37,824 bases of DNA from an uncultured Clostridia bacterium (lineage in GTDB: Bacteria > Bacillota > Clostridia > Christensenellales > Borkfalkiaceae), in contig CALVUC010000015.1 in NCBI GenBank assembly GCA_944363395.1, positions 1 to 37,824 of the forward strand, given 5' to 3'. This document shows positions 14,095-23,625 of the stretch, piece by piece. The notes beneath the pieces were generated by a model. That model worked only from the letters and a program-made list of their open reading frames with translations, had not been told where the DNA came from and searched no databases. Made by a program: the position numbers and the translations under genes. Each line of letters opens with the position of its first letter. The first letter of the stretch is position 1.

Positions 14095-14754
14095 TCACTT
14101 CTCCTCGTAGACGAGGTCGAGATAGCCCGCGGGATCGGTCTGTTCGCCGTTCAGCAGCACTTCAAAGTGCAGGTGCGTGCCGTCCTGCGATTCGGTGCCG
14201 TATGCTTCGGCGACATAGCCGATGAGCTCGCCCTTGTCGACGGTATCGCCCACGTCCAGCGTGTCCACGGGCTCGACAAAGCGGTACACCGTCTCCAGCC
14301 CGCCGTCGTGTTCGATCGTGACGAGGTTGCCGAGCTGCTCGCTCAGGCTGATCTCGGAGACGACGCCGTCCGCCATCGCATACACCTCGGCGCCCGCTTC
14401 GGCGGCGAAGTCGACGCCGCTGTGACGGTAGTACATCCCGACCGCCGCGTTGGCGTAGATCGCATCATGCTCAATCGTGCAGTCCGCGGACGCGACGGGC
14501 ATGGCGTAGCGCTCCGTCTCGCCGCCCGTTGGCGTATCGTCCTCGTCCCCGCCGGGCGTCTCCCCGTCGTCTTTGTCCGGCGTCTCGCCGCCGGGCGTTT
14601 CCCCGCCCGGAACTTCCGCGATCTCTCCCGGAACGTTGGTCGTAAAATATACCGTGAGTACGATCGCCGCCGCGAGCAGCAGTACGCCCGCCGCGAGCAG
14701 CACACAGGTCAACAGCTTCTTCCTGTTCGTCTTTGCCTCTTTTTCTTCTTTCAT
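14095..14754 (-). CDS. M23 (LytM) peptidase-domain membrane protein, SpoIIQ-like
   Basis: A 219-residue protein: a short cytoplasmic start, one transmembrane helix (about 15-38), a low-complexity Gly/Glu/Thr/Pro-Asp linker (about 45-80), then an M23 domain. Zinc-ligand motifs are present: HSGVDFAA and HLHFEV. This is the layout of SpoIIQ, the forespore protein that pairs with SpoIIIAH across the sporulation septum. Clostridial SpoIIQ usually keeps the zinc ligands, unlike that of Bacillus. The YwmB-like neighbour upstream supports the SpoIIQ idea, but spoIID and murA are not adjacent. A cell-wall endopeptidase without sporulation function is the alternative. GGGAGG precedes the start at 14754. 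Confidence 0.8.
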   Translation of the reverse strand: MKEEKEAKTNRKKLLTCVLLAAGVLLLAAAIVLTVYFTTNVPGEIAEVPGGETPGGETPDKDDGETPGGDEDDTPTGGETERYAMPVASADCTIEHDAIYANAAVGMYYRHSGVDFAAEAGAEVYAMADGVVSEISLSEQLGNLVTIEHDGGLETVYRFVEPVDTLDVGDTVDKGELIGYVAEAYGTESQDGTHLHFEVLLNGEQTDPAGYLDLVYEEK

Positions 14755-14822
14755 GATCACAGTCCTCCCAATGAGATATGTAGATGATGGACAGGCATAC
14801 GGCAAAATATACCTGCCTTTTT

Positions 14823-15242
14823 TTATGCGCCGCCGAAGATGAGGGGAGTCCCCGCCGTCGTGACGGCGCCGTCCGTCGCGACGTGCAGGTTGACGCGCGC
14901 GCCGTACAGCACGACCCCGCCCCGCAGCAGCGGGGAACGGCAGTAGTAGTGGACGGCGCCGCACGCCTCCTCGGTGAACACGACCTCGGCGCGGAAGGCG
15001 GCGATGAGTTCCGCCGCACAATCGCCCGCGTAGCGCGCGCTCTCCCCTTCGACGGGCAGAAAAAATTTGTCGCGGGCGGGCTGCTCCGTGACGAGCGCCC
15101 CCGCCGAGGAGGAAGCGCGCGGGTACAGCTCGTATCCCTCGCCCGAAAAGACGGGCGAGCGGGTGAGGCAGAAGGCAAACGCCCCGCAAAAAAGACAGCC
15201 CGCCACCGCCGCGATCCCCCTTGCCTTCCGAAAAAACCGCAT
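14823..15242 (-). CDS. secreted or membrane-anchored YwmB-like protein
   Basis: A 139-residue protein with an N-terminal hydrophobic segment (about 8-26), i.e. a signal anchor or signal peptide. The C-terminal pattern HYYCRSPLLRG...YGARVNLHVA...TTAGTPLIFGG fits what I recall of clostridial YwmB-type TATA-box-binding-like proteins, which occur near spoIID/spoIIQ. Function is unknown. The start at 15242 follows GGGAGGAG across six T. That ribosome site is part of the terminator stem of the preceding hinT gene. It is upstream of the SpoIIQ-like gene, 68 bases away, on the same strand. Confidence 0.65.
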   Translation of the reverse strand: MRFFRKARGIAAVAGCLFCGAFAFCLTRSPVFSGEGYELYPRASSSAGALVTEQPARDKFFLPVEGESARYAGDCAAELIAAFRAEVVFTEEACGAVHYYCRSPLLRGGVVLYGARVNLHVATDGAVTTAGTPLIFGGA

Positions 15243-15275
15243 AAAAAACTCCTCCCGCCCTGTTGCGGAAGGAGT
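15243..15275 (-). terminator. terminator of hinT overlapping the next ribosome site
   Basis: On the minus strand ACTCCTTCCGC (15265-15275) pairs with GCGGGAGGAGT (15248-15258) with one mismatch, then six T. The 3' arm holds GGGAGGAG, the ribosome site of the YwmB-like gene whose ATG follows the T-run directly. Confidence 0.7.
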
Positions 15276-15306
15276 GTTGACGGTTTTTTTGCAGTTTATA
15301 CGTCCT

Positions 15307-15639
15307 TTACCAGGCGAGCGGCTCGCCGCCGAGGATGTGGATGTGCAGATGATGCACCGTCTGCCCCGCGTTCTCGCCCTGATTGACGACGAGGCGGAAG
15401 CCCTCCGAAAGCCCGAGCGCATCGCGCAGGGCGCCGATCTTTTGCAGCGCTCTGCCGAGCAGCGCCGCACGCCCTTCGTCCAGTTCCGCCACCGTTGCAA
15501 AATGCTCCTTGGGAACGCACAGAAGGTGGATCTTCGCCTTGGGCTCGATGTCCTTGAAGATGACGATCTCCTCGTCCTCATACACCTTTGCGGACGCGAT
15601 CTCGCCCGCGGCGATCTTGCAGAAAATGCAGTTTTCCAT
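15307..15639 (-). CDS. hinT: HIT-family purine nucleoside phosphoramidase
   Basis: A small cytoplasmic HIT protein that hydrolyses adenosine phosphoramidates. The catalytic histidine triad is HHLHIHILGG near the C-terminus, and MENCIFCKI at the N-terminus is the family start with two cysteines. From the ATG at 15639 it has 110 residues, a normal length, with AAGGAG nine bases upstream. An in-frame ATG at 15660 overlaps the mtaB stop (ATGA) and would add seven residues. It is the last gene of the heat-shock and RNA-modification run. Confidence 0.95.
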   Translation of the reverse strand: MENCIFCKIAAGEIASAKVYEDEEIVIFKDIEPKAKIHLLCVPKEHFATVAELDEGRAALLGRALQKIGALRDALGLSEGFRLVVNQGENAGQTVHHLHIHILGGEPLAW

Positions 15640-15656
15640 ATCAACGATCTCCTTTT

Positions 15657-16877
15657 TCATTGTTTTACGATCTCGGCGCTTGCGCCGTCCTTCACAAGTC
15701 CCGTGAGGCGGACGAGATACCTGCCCCCCTCGCGCGCGCCCGCCGCGTACACGCGGATATAGTTGCGCGTATAGCCGCCTTCGCCGTCGAACACCGCTTC
15801 GAGCGTGCGCCCCGCAAAACGGGCGAGATAGCGGCGCTCCGCCGCCTCCGCGCGCGCCGCGAGCCGCGCCATGCGCTCTTTTTTGACGGACGCGGGCAGA
15901 TCGGGCAGTTTTGCGGCGTTTGTCCCCGCGCGGCGGGAATAGGGAAAGGCGTGTACGCGCGCAAAACCCGCCTCGTCCACGATGGCGAGCGTCTGCTCGA
16001 AGTCCTCCTCCGTCTCGGTCGGGAATCCGACGATGATATCCGTCGTGACGGCAGCGTCGGGGAACGTCTCATAGATGCGCGCGCACGTCTGCAGGTATTC
16101 CGCGCGCGTATAGCGGCGGTTCATCTTTTTCAGGACGGCGTCCGAGCCGCTCTGCAGCGAGAGGTGGAAGTGTTCGCAGCAGTTGCCCGCCCGCTTCATC
16201 TTGCCGAGGAAACCGTCCGTGACGACGCCCTCCTCCAGCGAGCCGAGCCGCACGCGGAAGGGAAAGCGGGAGAGCGCCAGGAGCAGATCGCCCAGATCCT
16301 TGTCCCCGTCGCGGTAGGAAGTGATGTCGATGCCCGTTAAGACGAGTTCCTGCGCCGTACACCGCCCCGCCTCCTCCACGACGCTCGCGACGGAGCGCGA
16401 GCGCGTCCTGCCGCGCAGGTAGGGGATGATGCAGTAGCTGCAGAAGCGGTCGCAGCCGTCCTGGATGCGGATGTTGGTGCGGGCGCGCGTCTCGCGCGGG
16501 GCGGGCATCTCGCAGAACGCAGTCTCCGCCTGCAAATGTATCCCCTCCCGTCCCAGAAGATCGAGCACGCCCTGCTTGTGCATGGCGCCCGTCACGAGGA
16601 CGACGTTCTCCCTGCCAGCAAACGCTTCGGGCGCGCGCTGGGAGGCGCAGCCGCACACGACGATCTTTGCCTGGGGGTTGTATCTCCGCATCCGCGCCAC
16701 CGCCTGACGGCTCTTTTTTTCCGCCTCCGCCGTCACGGCGCAGGTATTGAGGATATAGAGGTCGGCGGGCGAGAGTTCGTCCGTGACGCAATAGCCGAGC
16801 GCCTCCAGCCCCGCCATCAGCGAGGCACTCTCCGCCTCGTTGACCTTGCAGCCGAGGGTAAAGACGCACGCCTTCAC
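15657..16877 (-). CDS. mtaB: tRNA (N6-threonylcarbamoyladenosine37-C2) methylthiotransferase
   Basis: Radical-SAM enzyme that converts t6A37 to ms2t6A37 in tRNAs reading ANN codons. The 406-residue chain has the N-terminal MTTase domain with VFTLGCKVNEAES and cysteines in LNTCAV and VCGCAS for the auxiliary iron-sulfur cluster. The radical SAM motif CDRFCSYC is near residue 147, followed by IPYLRGRTRSR. A C-terminal TRAM-like region follows. The pattern GCKVNxxES and the dnaJ-prmA-rsmE context favour MtaB over MiaB. Translation starts at GTG 16877, overlapping the rsmE stop by four bases (GTGA). A longer frame upstream is shadow sequence. Confidence 0.93.
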   Translation of the reverse strand: MKACVFTLGCKVNEAESASLMAGLEALGYCVTDELSPADLYILNTCAVTAEAEKKSRQAVARMRRYNPQAKIVVCGCASQRAPEAFAGRENVVLVTGAMHKQGVLDLLGREGIHLQAETAFCEMPAPRETRARTNIRIQDGCDRFCSYCIIPYLRGRTRSRSVASVVEEAGRCTAQELVLTGIDITSYRDGDKDLGDLLLALSRFPFRVRLGSLEEGVVTDGFLGKMKRAGNCCEHFHLSLQSGSDAVLKKMNRRYTRAEYLQTCARIYETFPDAAVTTDIIVGFPTETEEDFEQTLAIVDEAGFARVHAFPYSRRAGTNAAKLPDLPASVKKERMARLAARAEAAERRYLARFAGRTLEAVFDGEGGYTRNYIRVYAAGAREGGRYLVRLTGLVKDGASAEIVKQ

Positions 16878-17590
16878 GAGAGTTCCCCCGCGCGGTACAT
16901 GACGACGGAGAGAAGGGCGATCGCCGCCGTCTCGGCGCGCAGGATGCGCCGTCCGAGCGAGACGCCCCGGTAGCCGAGCGACAGGGCGAGGGAATACTCC
17001 TCCTCGGAGAAGCCCCCTTCGCTGCCGACGACGGCGCAGACGGAGCCGCCTGCCGCGGGAAGTTCCCCGCCGCCCGCGGGCAGAAATTCGCAGGCGAAGA
17101 GTTTTTCTTCGCAGCCCGCTTCGGCGCGCAGCGCCTCTTCGAGCGTCGCGTAATAGACGACCTCCGGCACGGTGGCGCGCAGGCACTGCTTCGCCGCCTC
17201 GCGCGCGACGCGCGCAAGGCGTTCGAGTTTGTTATCGCTCATGTAGGCGGCGCAGTAGCGGGAGGAAAAGACGCCGATGCGGTTTACGCCCAGCTCGGTC
17301 GCCTTCTGCACGACGAGTTCGGTCTTGTCCCCCTTGAGCGCGCCGACGAGCAGCGCCGCATCGACGCGCGGCTCGCGGTCCGAGGCGCTCTCCCGCACAA
17401 CGCGGACGCGCACCCCCTCCCTGCCGATCTCCGCGACGACGGCGGTATATTCCCTGCCGCTGCCGTCGAAGAGGGTGACTTCCTCCCCCTCCGTGAGGCG
17501 CAGCACATTCTTTGCATGGCGGGACTGTTCGGCGGGAAGCAACATCTCTCCGCCGATGCGTTCCGCAAAAAAACGCTTGGGCGCTGCCAT
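16874..17590 (-). CDS. rsmE: 16S rRNA m3U1498 methyltransferase
   Basis: SPOUT-class enzyme that methylates U1498 of 16S rRNA. The 238-residue product has the N-terminal PUA-like part (MAAPKRFFAERI...HAKNVLR) and the knot motif VGSEGGFSEEE near residue 190, with SLGRRILRAETA at the C-terminus. It sits between prmA and mtaB as in many Firmicutes. It overlaps mtaB by four bases and starts 31 bases after the prmA stop. Confidence 0.95.
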   Translation of the reverse strand: MAAPKRFFAERIGGEMLLPAEQSRHAKNVLRLTEGEEVTLFDGSGREYTAVVAEIGREGVRVRVVRESASDREPRVDAALLVGALKGDKTELVVQKATELGVNRIGVFSSRYCAAYMSDNKLERLARVAREAAKQCLRATVPEVVYYATLEEALRAEAGCEEKLFACEFLPAGGGELPAAGGSVCAVVGSEGGFSEEEYSLALSLGYRGVSLGRRILRAETAAIALLSVVMYRAGELS

Positions 17591-17621
17591 AAAAGCTCCT
17601 TTTCCCGCGGCGGGCGCCGCG

Positions 17622-18560
17622 TCAGTTTTGGTAGACGAGGGCGTACCACTCCCCCTTGCCGCGCTCCTGCGAAAGCGTCAGCCTCTGCGCCGCGAACGCC
17701 TCTTTGACGAGGGAAAGACGGCTTGCGATGATGCCGCTCAGAATGAGCGTGCCGCCCTTTTTGAGATACTTGGGAACAGAGGGCGCGAGCAGGACGAGCA
17801 CCTCGCCCGTGATGTTCGCGAGCACAACGTCGCCCGTGACGGACGCCTCGTCCAAAAGGTTGGAATGCGCGACGACGGTGCGCTCCGCCACGCCGTTCGC
17901 CGCGGCGTTGTGCGTGGCGCTCTCGACGGCGACGGGGTCGATATCGGTGAGATAGCACCGCGCCGCGCCCAATTTTGCCGCCGCGATGCCTAAAATGCCG
18001 CTGCCGCAGCCGACGTCGATGACAACATCCCCTTCCCGCATATGTTCCTGCAGGCATTCGAGACACATGGACGTCGTCTCGTGCTCGCCTGTGCCGAACG
18101 CCATATTGGAATCGAGCGTGACGACCGCCTCACCCGCCGACGGCGCATAGTCGATCCACGCGGGGACGATGACGACGCGCGCGCCGATATGGATGGGACG
18201 GAAGTGCTTTTTCCAGACGTCGATCCAGTCGTCGCCGTCGATCTCCCGCCGCGTCATTTCCAGCGTGCCGAAGGACAGCCCGCCGCGGCTGCGCATCTCT
18301 TCCAGCCGTTCGCGGACGGCGCGCACGCTCGTTTCCGCGCGCTCGGGCGGGAAGAAGCCCTTGACGAGCACGTCGGCGCGGGGCGCGGCGACTTCCTCGT
18401 CGATATAGTCCCAGTAGACGCCCGTCTCGCCCTGGATGAGCGCGACGACGTCCCTTGCGTCGCTGACGGCGACGCCGCCTTCGGAATAGTCCCACAGCAC
18501 GTCGGCGACGAGTTCGCTCGCCTCGCTCGTCGTGTGGACGGTGAGTTCGATATACTTCAT
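17622..18560 (-). CDS. prmA: ribosomal protein L11 methyltransferase
   Basis: Trimethylates ribosomal protein L11. 312 residues. The SAM motif VIDVGCGSGILGIAAAKLG is near residue 170, preceded by FGTGEHETT, a PrmA hallmark, and followed by ANITGEVL, which corresponds to the NPPF/NI-type motif. The N-terminal L11-binding domain (about 1-100) is present. The start at 18560 follows GAGG closely. The longer frame to 18659 runs through the dnaJ terminator and is rejected. Confidence 0.94.
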   Translation of the reverse strand: MKYIELTVHTTSEASELVADVLWDYSEGGVAVSDARDVVALIQGETGVYWDYIDEEVAAPRADVLVKGFFPPERAETSVRAVRERLEEMRSRGGLSFGTLEMTRREIDGDDWIDVWKKHFRPIHIGARVVIVPAWIDYAPSAGEAVVTLDSNMAFGTGEHETTSMCLECLQEHMREGDVVIDVGCGSGILGIAAAKLGAARCYLTDIDPVAVESATHNAAANGVAERTVVAHSNLLDEASVTGDVVLANITGEVLVLLAPSVPKYLKKGGTLILSGIIASRLSLVKEAFAAQRLTLSQERGKGEWYALVYQN

Positions 18561-18630
18561 GCCTCTATTATAGCCGCCGCGCGTCCGCTTGTCAAGAAAA
18601 GCGCGGACGTGCCGCCGCAGGACGAAAAGA

Positions 18631-18650
18631 TCCCGCACCGAGGTGCGGGA
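18631..18650 (-). terminator. hairpin after dnaJ
   Basis: TCCCGCAC/GTGCGGGA with loop CGAG is followed on the minus strand by TCTTTTCG, six bases past the dnaJ stop. It could terminate or attenuate between dnaJ and prmA. Confidence 0.75.
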
Positions 18651-18655
18651 CCGTG

Positions 18656-19795
<1,140 letters not shown>

Positions 19796-19872
19796 ATCGT
19801 GTTACCTGTCCATATCGCCTGCGCCGCCGCAGCAAGCGCACACGGGAGCCCCCGTCGCAGCGAAAGACGCAA

Positions 19873-19898
19873 TTTATCCGAGCCTCTGCCCGGATAAA
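19873..19898. terminator. hairpin between dnaK and dnaJ
   Basis: TTTATCCG (19873-19880) pairs with CGGATAAA (19891-19898) with a 10-base loop. No T-run follows on the gene strand, so it may be a processing or stability element rather than a terminator. Confidence 0.45.
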
Positions 19899-19908
19899 TG
19901 CGTGCGTA

Positions 19909-19976
19909 TTTACTGATGGAACTCCGTATCGCCGCCGTCGGCTTTACTGATGGAACTCCGTATCACCGCCGTCGGC
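19909..19976. repeat. 34-bp tandem duplication of the dnaK 3' end
   Basis: The unit at 19943-19976 covers the last ten codons and stop of dnaK. It is repeated at 19909-19942 with a single base difference (G for A). The unit length is not a multiple of three, so the downstream copy is out of frame and untranslated. Confidence 0.9.
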
Positions 19977-21746
19977 GCTGCCCGCGCCGCCCTCTGCGCC
20001 GGGCTGAGGCCCCGCCTGCTGATACATCTTCTGGAAGATGGGCTGGACCTTTGCGGAGAGCGCTTCAAACGCGGCGTTGTACTTCTCTTCGTCGTCCGAC
20101 TCGAGCTCCTTCTTCGCCTCGTCCACGGCTGCCTGCAGCGCGGACTTCTCGTCCTCGCCGAACTTGTCGCCCGCCTCCTTCATCGTCTGTTCGACGGAGA
20201 AGATGAGCCCGTCCAGCTTGTTGCGCGCGTCCACTTTTGCCTTGCGCTTCTTGTCCTCTTCGGCGTACTGTTCCGCTTCCTTGACCGCCTTGTTGATCTC
20301 GTCCTCGGAGAGGTTGGTGGAGGAAGTGATCGTGATATCCGTCGACTTGCCCGTGCCGAGGTCCTTTGCCTCGACGTGGACGATGCCGTTGGCGTCGACG
20401 TCGAAGGTGACCTCGATCTGCGGGATGCCGCGGGGCGCGGGCGCGATGCCCGTGAGCATGAACCTGCCCATCGTCTTGTTGTCGCGGCAGAACTCACGCT
20501 CGCCCTGCAGGACGTGGATCTCGACGCTCGTCTGATTGTCTGCCGCCGTGGAGAACACCTGGCTCTTCTTGACGGGGATGGTCGTGTTGCGGTCGATGAG
20601 CCTCGTAAAGACGCCGCCCAGCGTCTCGATGCCGAGGGACAGGGGCATGACGTCGAGCAGAAGGACGTCCTTGACCTCGCCCGTCAGGACGCCGCCCTGG
20701 ATGGCGGCGCCGATCGCGACGCACTCGTCGGGGTTGATGCCCTTGAAGGGCTCCTTGCCGGTGATCTGCTTGACCTTCTGCACGACGCAGGGGACACGCG
20801 TGGAACCGCCGACCAGGATGACCTTGTCGATATCGTTGTAGGAAAGCCCCGCGTCCTTCATCGCGAGCCGCATGGGCTCCGCCGTCTTTTCGACGAGGTC
20901 GGCGATGAGGGCCTCGAACTTCTGGCGGGTGATCTCCATGTCGAGGTGAACGGGGCCCGCTTCCGTCATAGAGATGAAGGGCAGCGAGACGGAGGTGGAC
21001 ATCGTGCCGGAGAGGTTGATCTTCGCCTTCTCCGCCGCTTCCTTCAGGCGCTGCATCGCCATCTTGTCCTTGGTGAGGTCGACGCCGTTGCTCTTTTTGA
21101 ACTCCTCCGCCATATAGTCCATCAGGCGCTTGTCGAAGTCGTCGCCGCCGAGCATATTGTTGCCGTTGGTCGCGAGCACTTCAAAGACGCCGTCCGAGAT
21201 CTCCAGGATGGAGACGTCGAAGGTGCCGCCGCCCAGGTCGTAGATCATGACCTTGCTGTTTTCCTTGTCCTTGTCGAGCCCGTAGGAGAGCGCCGCCGCC
21301 GTGGGCTCGTTGATGACGCGCAGGACGTTGAGCCCCGCGATCTTGCCCGCGTCCTTGGTCGCCTGACGCTGCGCGTCGGTGAAGTACGCGGGGCAGGTGA
21401 TGACGGCGTCCGTCACCTTGCTGCCGAGGTATGCCTCCGCGTCCGCCTTGAGCTTGGAGAGGATCATTGCGGAGATCTCCTGCGGGGAATACGCCTTCTC
21501 GTCGATCTTCACCTTGTAGTCCGAGCCCATCTTGCGCTTGATGGAGATGACCGTCTTGTCGGGATTGGCGACCGCCTGGTTCTTGGCGACCTGCCCGACG
21601 ACGCGCGAGCCGTCCTTCTGGAACGCCACGACGGAGGGCGTCGTGCGCGAACCCTCTGCATTGGGGATGACGACGGGCTCGCCGCCCTCCATCACCGCCA
21701 CGCAGCTATTTGTCGTACCTAAGTCGATACCAATGACCTTTGCCAT
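19944..21746 (-). CDS. dnaK: chaperone DnaK (Hsp70)
   Basis: ATP-dependent protein-folding chaperone. The 600 residues open with [18 protein letters not shown]. The nucleotide-binding domain includes [14 protein letters not shown] and LVGGSTRVP, followed by the linker [16 protein letters not shown], the substrate-binding beta domain and a helical lid. The C-terminus (DGGDTEFHQ) is acidic and lacks the EEVD of eukaryotes, as expected. Gram-positive-type length. It is the second gene of the grpE-dnaK-dnaJ run, 39 bases after grpE. Confidence 0.98.
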   Translation of the reverse strand: MAKVIGIDLGTTNSCVAVMEGGEPVVIPNAEGSRTTPSVVAFQKDGSRVVGQVAKNQAVANPDKTVISIKRKMGSDYKVKIDEKAYSPQEISAMILSKLKADAEAYLGSKVTDAVITCPAYFTDAQRQATKDAGKIAGLNVLRVINEPTAAALSYGLDKDKENSKVMIYDLGGGTFDVSILEISDGVFEVLATNGNNMLGGDDFDKRLMDYMAEEFKKSNGVDLTKDKMAMQRLKEAAEKAKINLSGTMSTSVSLPFISMTEAGPVHLDMEITRQKFEALIADLVEKTAEPMRLAMKDAGLSYNDIDKVILVGGSTRVPCVVQKVKQITGKEPFKGINPDECVAIGAAIQGGVLTGEVKDVLLLDVMPLSLGIETLGGVFTRLIDRNTTIPVKKSQVFSTAADNQTSVEIHVLQGEREFCRDNKTMGRFMLTGIAPAPRGIPQIEVTFDVDANGIVHVEAKDLGTGKSTDITITSSTNLSEDEINKAVKEAEQYAEEDKKRKAKVDARNKLDGLIFSVEQTMKEAGDKFGEDEKSALQAAVDEAKKELESDDEEKYNAAFEALSAKVQPIFQKMYQQAGPQPGAEGGAGSADGGDTEFHQ

Positions 21747-21785
21747 AATACTTTCTCCTTCTATCGTCCGAATCTGTGATATTTT

Positions 21786-22340
21786 TTATTTTGTGACCAG
21801 CACCTGCGCGAAGCGCAGGATCTTGCCGTTCTGTTCGTAGCCCTTGGCGTACACCTCTTTGACGATGCCGCTCTCCTCCCCTTCCTTGGGGTCGACGGCG
21901 AGGATCGCCTCGCACTTTGCCGCATCGAAGGGCTCCCCGACGGGTTCGATGGGCTCAATGTGCTCATCCGCAAGGAGCTGCCCGAAGTTCTTGATGACCA
22001 TCGCGATGCCCTGCCCGGTCTTTTCGTCCGTGCAGGCGGCAAGCGCGCGCTCCAGGCTGTCCGCAATGGGGAAGAGTTTGACGACGACGTCGCTCCTGCC
22101 CTCCGCATACGCCTGCGTACGGGCGGACGCGGTGCGCTTGCGGTAGTTTTCGTACTCCGCCGAAACGGAATACCACTTGCGCTTCATGTCCTCCGCCTCC
22201 GCGAGCGCCTTTGTAAGTTCCTCCTGCAGCTGCTCCGCCGTGGGCGGCGCGGGAACTTCTTCGAGGACTTCGTCCTCCTGCTCGCGGGCGGGCGCCGTTT
22301 CCTGCGGCGCTTCCTGCTGTTTTGCTTTCTTCTCGTTCAC
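21786..22340 (-). CDS. grpE: nucleotide exchange factor GrpE
   Basis: Releases ADP from DnaK. The 184 residues comprise an acidic, low-complexity N-terminus (about 1-50), a long coiled coil (about 50-100), and the head domain with VVKLFPIADSLERAL and GEPFDAAKCEAI. It starts at GTG 22340 with AAGGG upstream. It heads the heat-shock run here. No hrcA lies upstream and I see no CIRCE element (TTAGCACTC-N9-GAGTGCTAA), so the control differs from the common HrcA type. Confidence 0.95.
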   Translation of the reverse strand: MNEKKAKQQEAPQETAPAREQEDEVLEEVPAPPTAEQLQEELTKALAEAEDMKRKWYSVSAEYENYRKRTASARTQAYAEGRSDVVVKLFPIADSLERALAACTDEKTGQGIAMVIKNFGQLLADEHIEPIEPVGEPFDAAKCEAILAVDPKEGEESGIVKEVYAKGYEQNGKILRFAQVLVTK

Positions 22341-22442
22341 GGTCTTACCCTTGTTGATTTCTTAGTCACTTTTAATATAAGGTAAATCGGCGCCGCTTAA
22401 ACAAAATTTACAAATTTTCCCGAAATTTTTTTGCACGAAAAA

Positions 22443-22464
22443 CGGGACGGCTCCCGCCGTCCCG
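22443..22464 (-). terminator. terminator of aldose epimerase gene
   Basis: CGGGACGGC (22443-22451) and GCCGTCCCG (22456-22464) form a perfect stem with loop TCCC. TTTTTC follows on the minus strand, 13 bases after the stop. Confidence 0.88.
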
Positions 22465-22477
22465 CATCGCTTGATCT

Positions 22478-23512
22478 TTATACGCTGAATTTGTATGCCG
22501 CCGTGAAATTGTACTCCTGCCCCGCTTCGAGGATGGAGCTGCCGCGCTCGGCGTATTCGGGCACGTTGACGTTGTTGGGGATCGCCTGCGTCTCGAGGCA
22601 GAAGCCCGCGCGCTTGCCGTAGTAGATGCTCTTGCCCTGCTGGTGCAGCCCGTTGCCCGCATAGAACTGGACGGCTGGCATATCGGTATAGCAGGTCATC
22701 GTGATGCCCGTCTTATTGCTCTTTGCGACGGCGTACTTCACATACTGCCCGCACCTGTTCTTCAGGACGTGGCAGTGATCGTAGCCGTTGCCCTGCTTTA
22801 AGTCGACGTCGTCCGCCTCGATGTCCCTGCCGATCGCCTTGGGCGTATTGAAGTCGAAGGGCGTTCCCGCAACGGGTCTGAACCCGCCGACGGGGATCAT
22901 CGTGGGATTGGTGGGCGTGATCGCGTCGCAGTCCAGCCACAGTTCGTTATCGAGGATGGAGCCGTCGCCCTCGCCGTTCAGATTGAAGTAGGCGTGGTTG
23001 GTGAGGTTGACCGCCGTCTTTCGGTCGGACACGGCGTGATAGAGGATCTTGAGTTCGCCGCCTTCGAAGATGTACGTCACGCGCACGTTGAGGTTGCCGG
23101 GATAGTTCTCCTCGCCGTCGGGCGAGAGGATGGAGAGGCGCAGCTCGTCGCCGACGACGTCCGCGTTCCAGATCTTTTTGTTGAAGCCCGACTTGCCGCC
23201 GTGCAGATGGTTGCCGCGGTCGTTGCAATAGAGCTGATAGGTCTTGCCGTCGATGGTGAGTTTGCCCTCGCCGATGCGGTTGCCGAACCTGCCGATGAGC
23301 GCGCCCAGATAGCCGCCGTTGTTCTCATAGCCCGCCACGTCGTTGTAGCCGAGCAGCACGTCGACGGGCGCGCCGTTCCTGTCGGGAACGACGATGCTCT
23401 GCAAAATGCCGCCGTAGTTGAGCACGGTCGCCTTGTACGGCCCGTCCGTAAAGGTGAAGGCGAGCACTTCCCTGCCGTCCTGCGTCTTACCGAAGATCCT
23501 TGTCGAAACCAT
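22478..23512 (-). CDS. galM: aldose 1-epimerase (galactose mutarotase)
   Basis: Interconverts alpha and beta anomers of aldoses such as glucose and galactose. The 344 residues show GM-family blocks: GGYLGALIGRFGNRIG, HLHGGKSGFNKKIW, TNHAYFNLNGEG with the catalytic His region, and a C-terminal GFCLETQAIPN segment with the catalytic Glu. There is no signal peptide, so it is cytoplasmic. GGAGGGG precedes the ATG, and a good promoter lies further upstream. It is monocistronic with its own terminator. It may serve the alpha-glucan use locus further right, but is not linked to it. Confidence 0.95.
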   Translation of the reverse strand: MVSTRIFGKTQDGREVLAFTFTDGPYKATVLNYGGILQSIVVPDRNGAPVDVLLGYNDVAGYENNGGYLGALIGRFGNRIGEGKLTIDGKTYQLYCNDRGNHLHGGKSGFNKKIWNADVVGDELRLSILSPDGEENYPGNLNVRVTYIFEGGELKILYHAVSDRKTAVNLTNHAYFNLNGEGDGSILDNELWLDCDAITPTNPTMIPVGGFRPVAGTPFDFNTPKAIGRDIEADDVDLKQGNGYDHCHVLKNRCGQYVKYAVAKSNKTGITMTCYTDMPAVQFYAGNGLHQQGKSIYYGKRAGFCLETQAIPNNVNVPEYAERGSSILEAGQEYNFTAAYKFSV

Positions 23513-23565
23513 GATTTTCCCCTCCTGCGCGCGGCATTTTTGCCCGCGCCCATTTTTCGGAGAGT

Positions 23566-23594
23566 ATTATAGCACATCCGAGGGAAAAAGTAAA
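23566..23594 (-). promoter_or_regulatory. sigma70 promoter of galM
   Basis: On the minus strand TTTACT (23589-23594), a 17-base spacer and TATAAT (23566-23571) lie 54 bases before galM, between it and the divergent deacetylase gene. Confidence 0.75.
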
Positions 23595-23625
23595 TAATTT
23601 TGTAAAAATTCCCCAAACTTGCGGT

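Noticed and set aside
19950..21722. 590-codon plus-strand ORF over dnaK
   Set aside because: Antisense shadow of dnaK with no domain-like content and no ribosome site.
22341..22477. CIRCE operator upstream of grpE
   Set aside because: No TTAGCACTC-N9-GAGTGCTAA or close variant found by eye.
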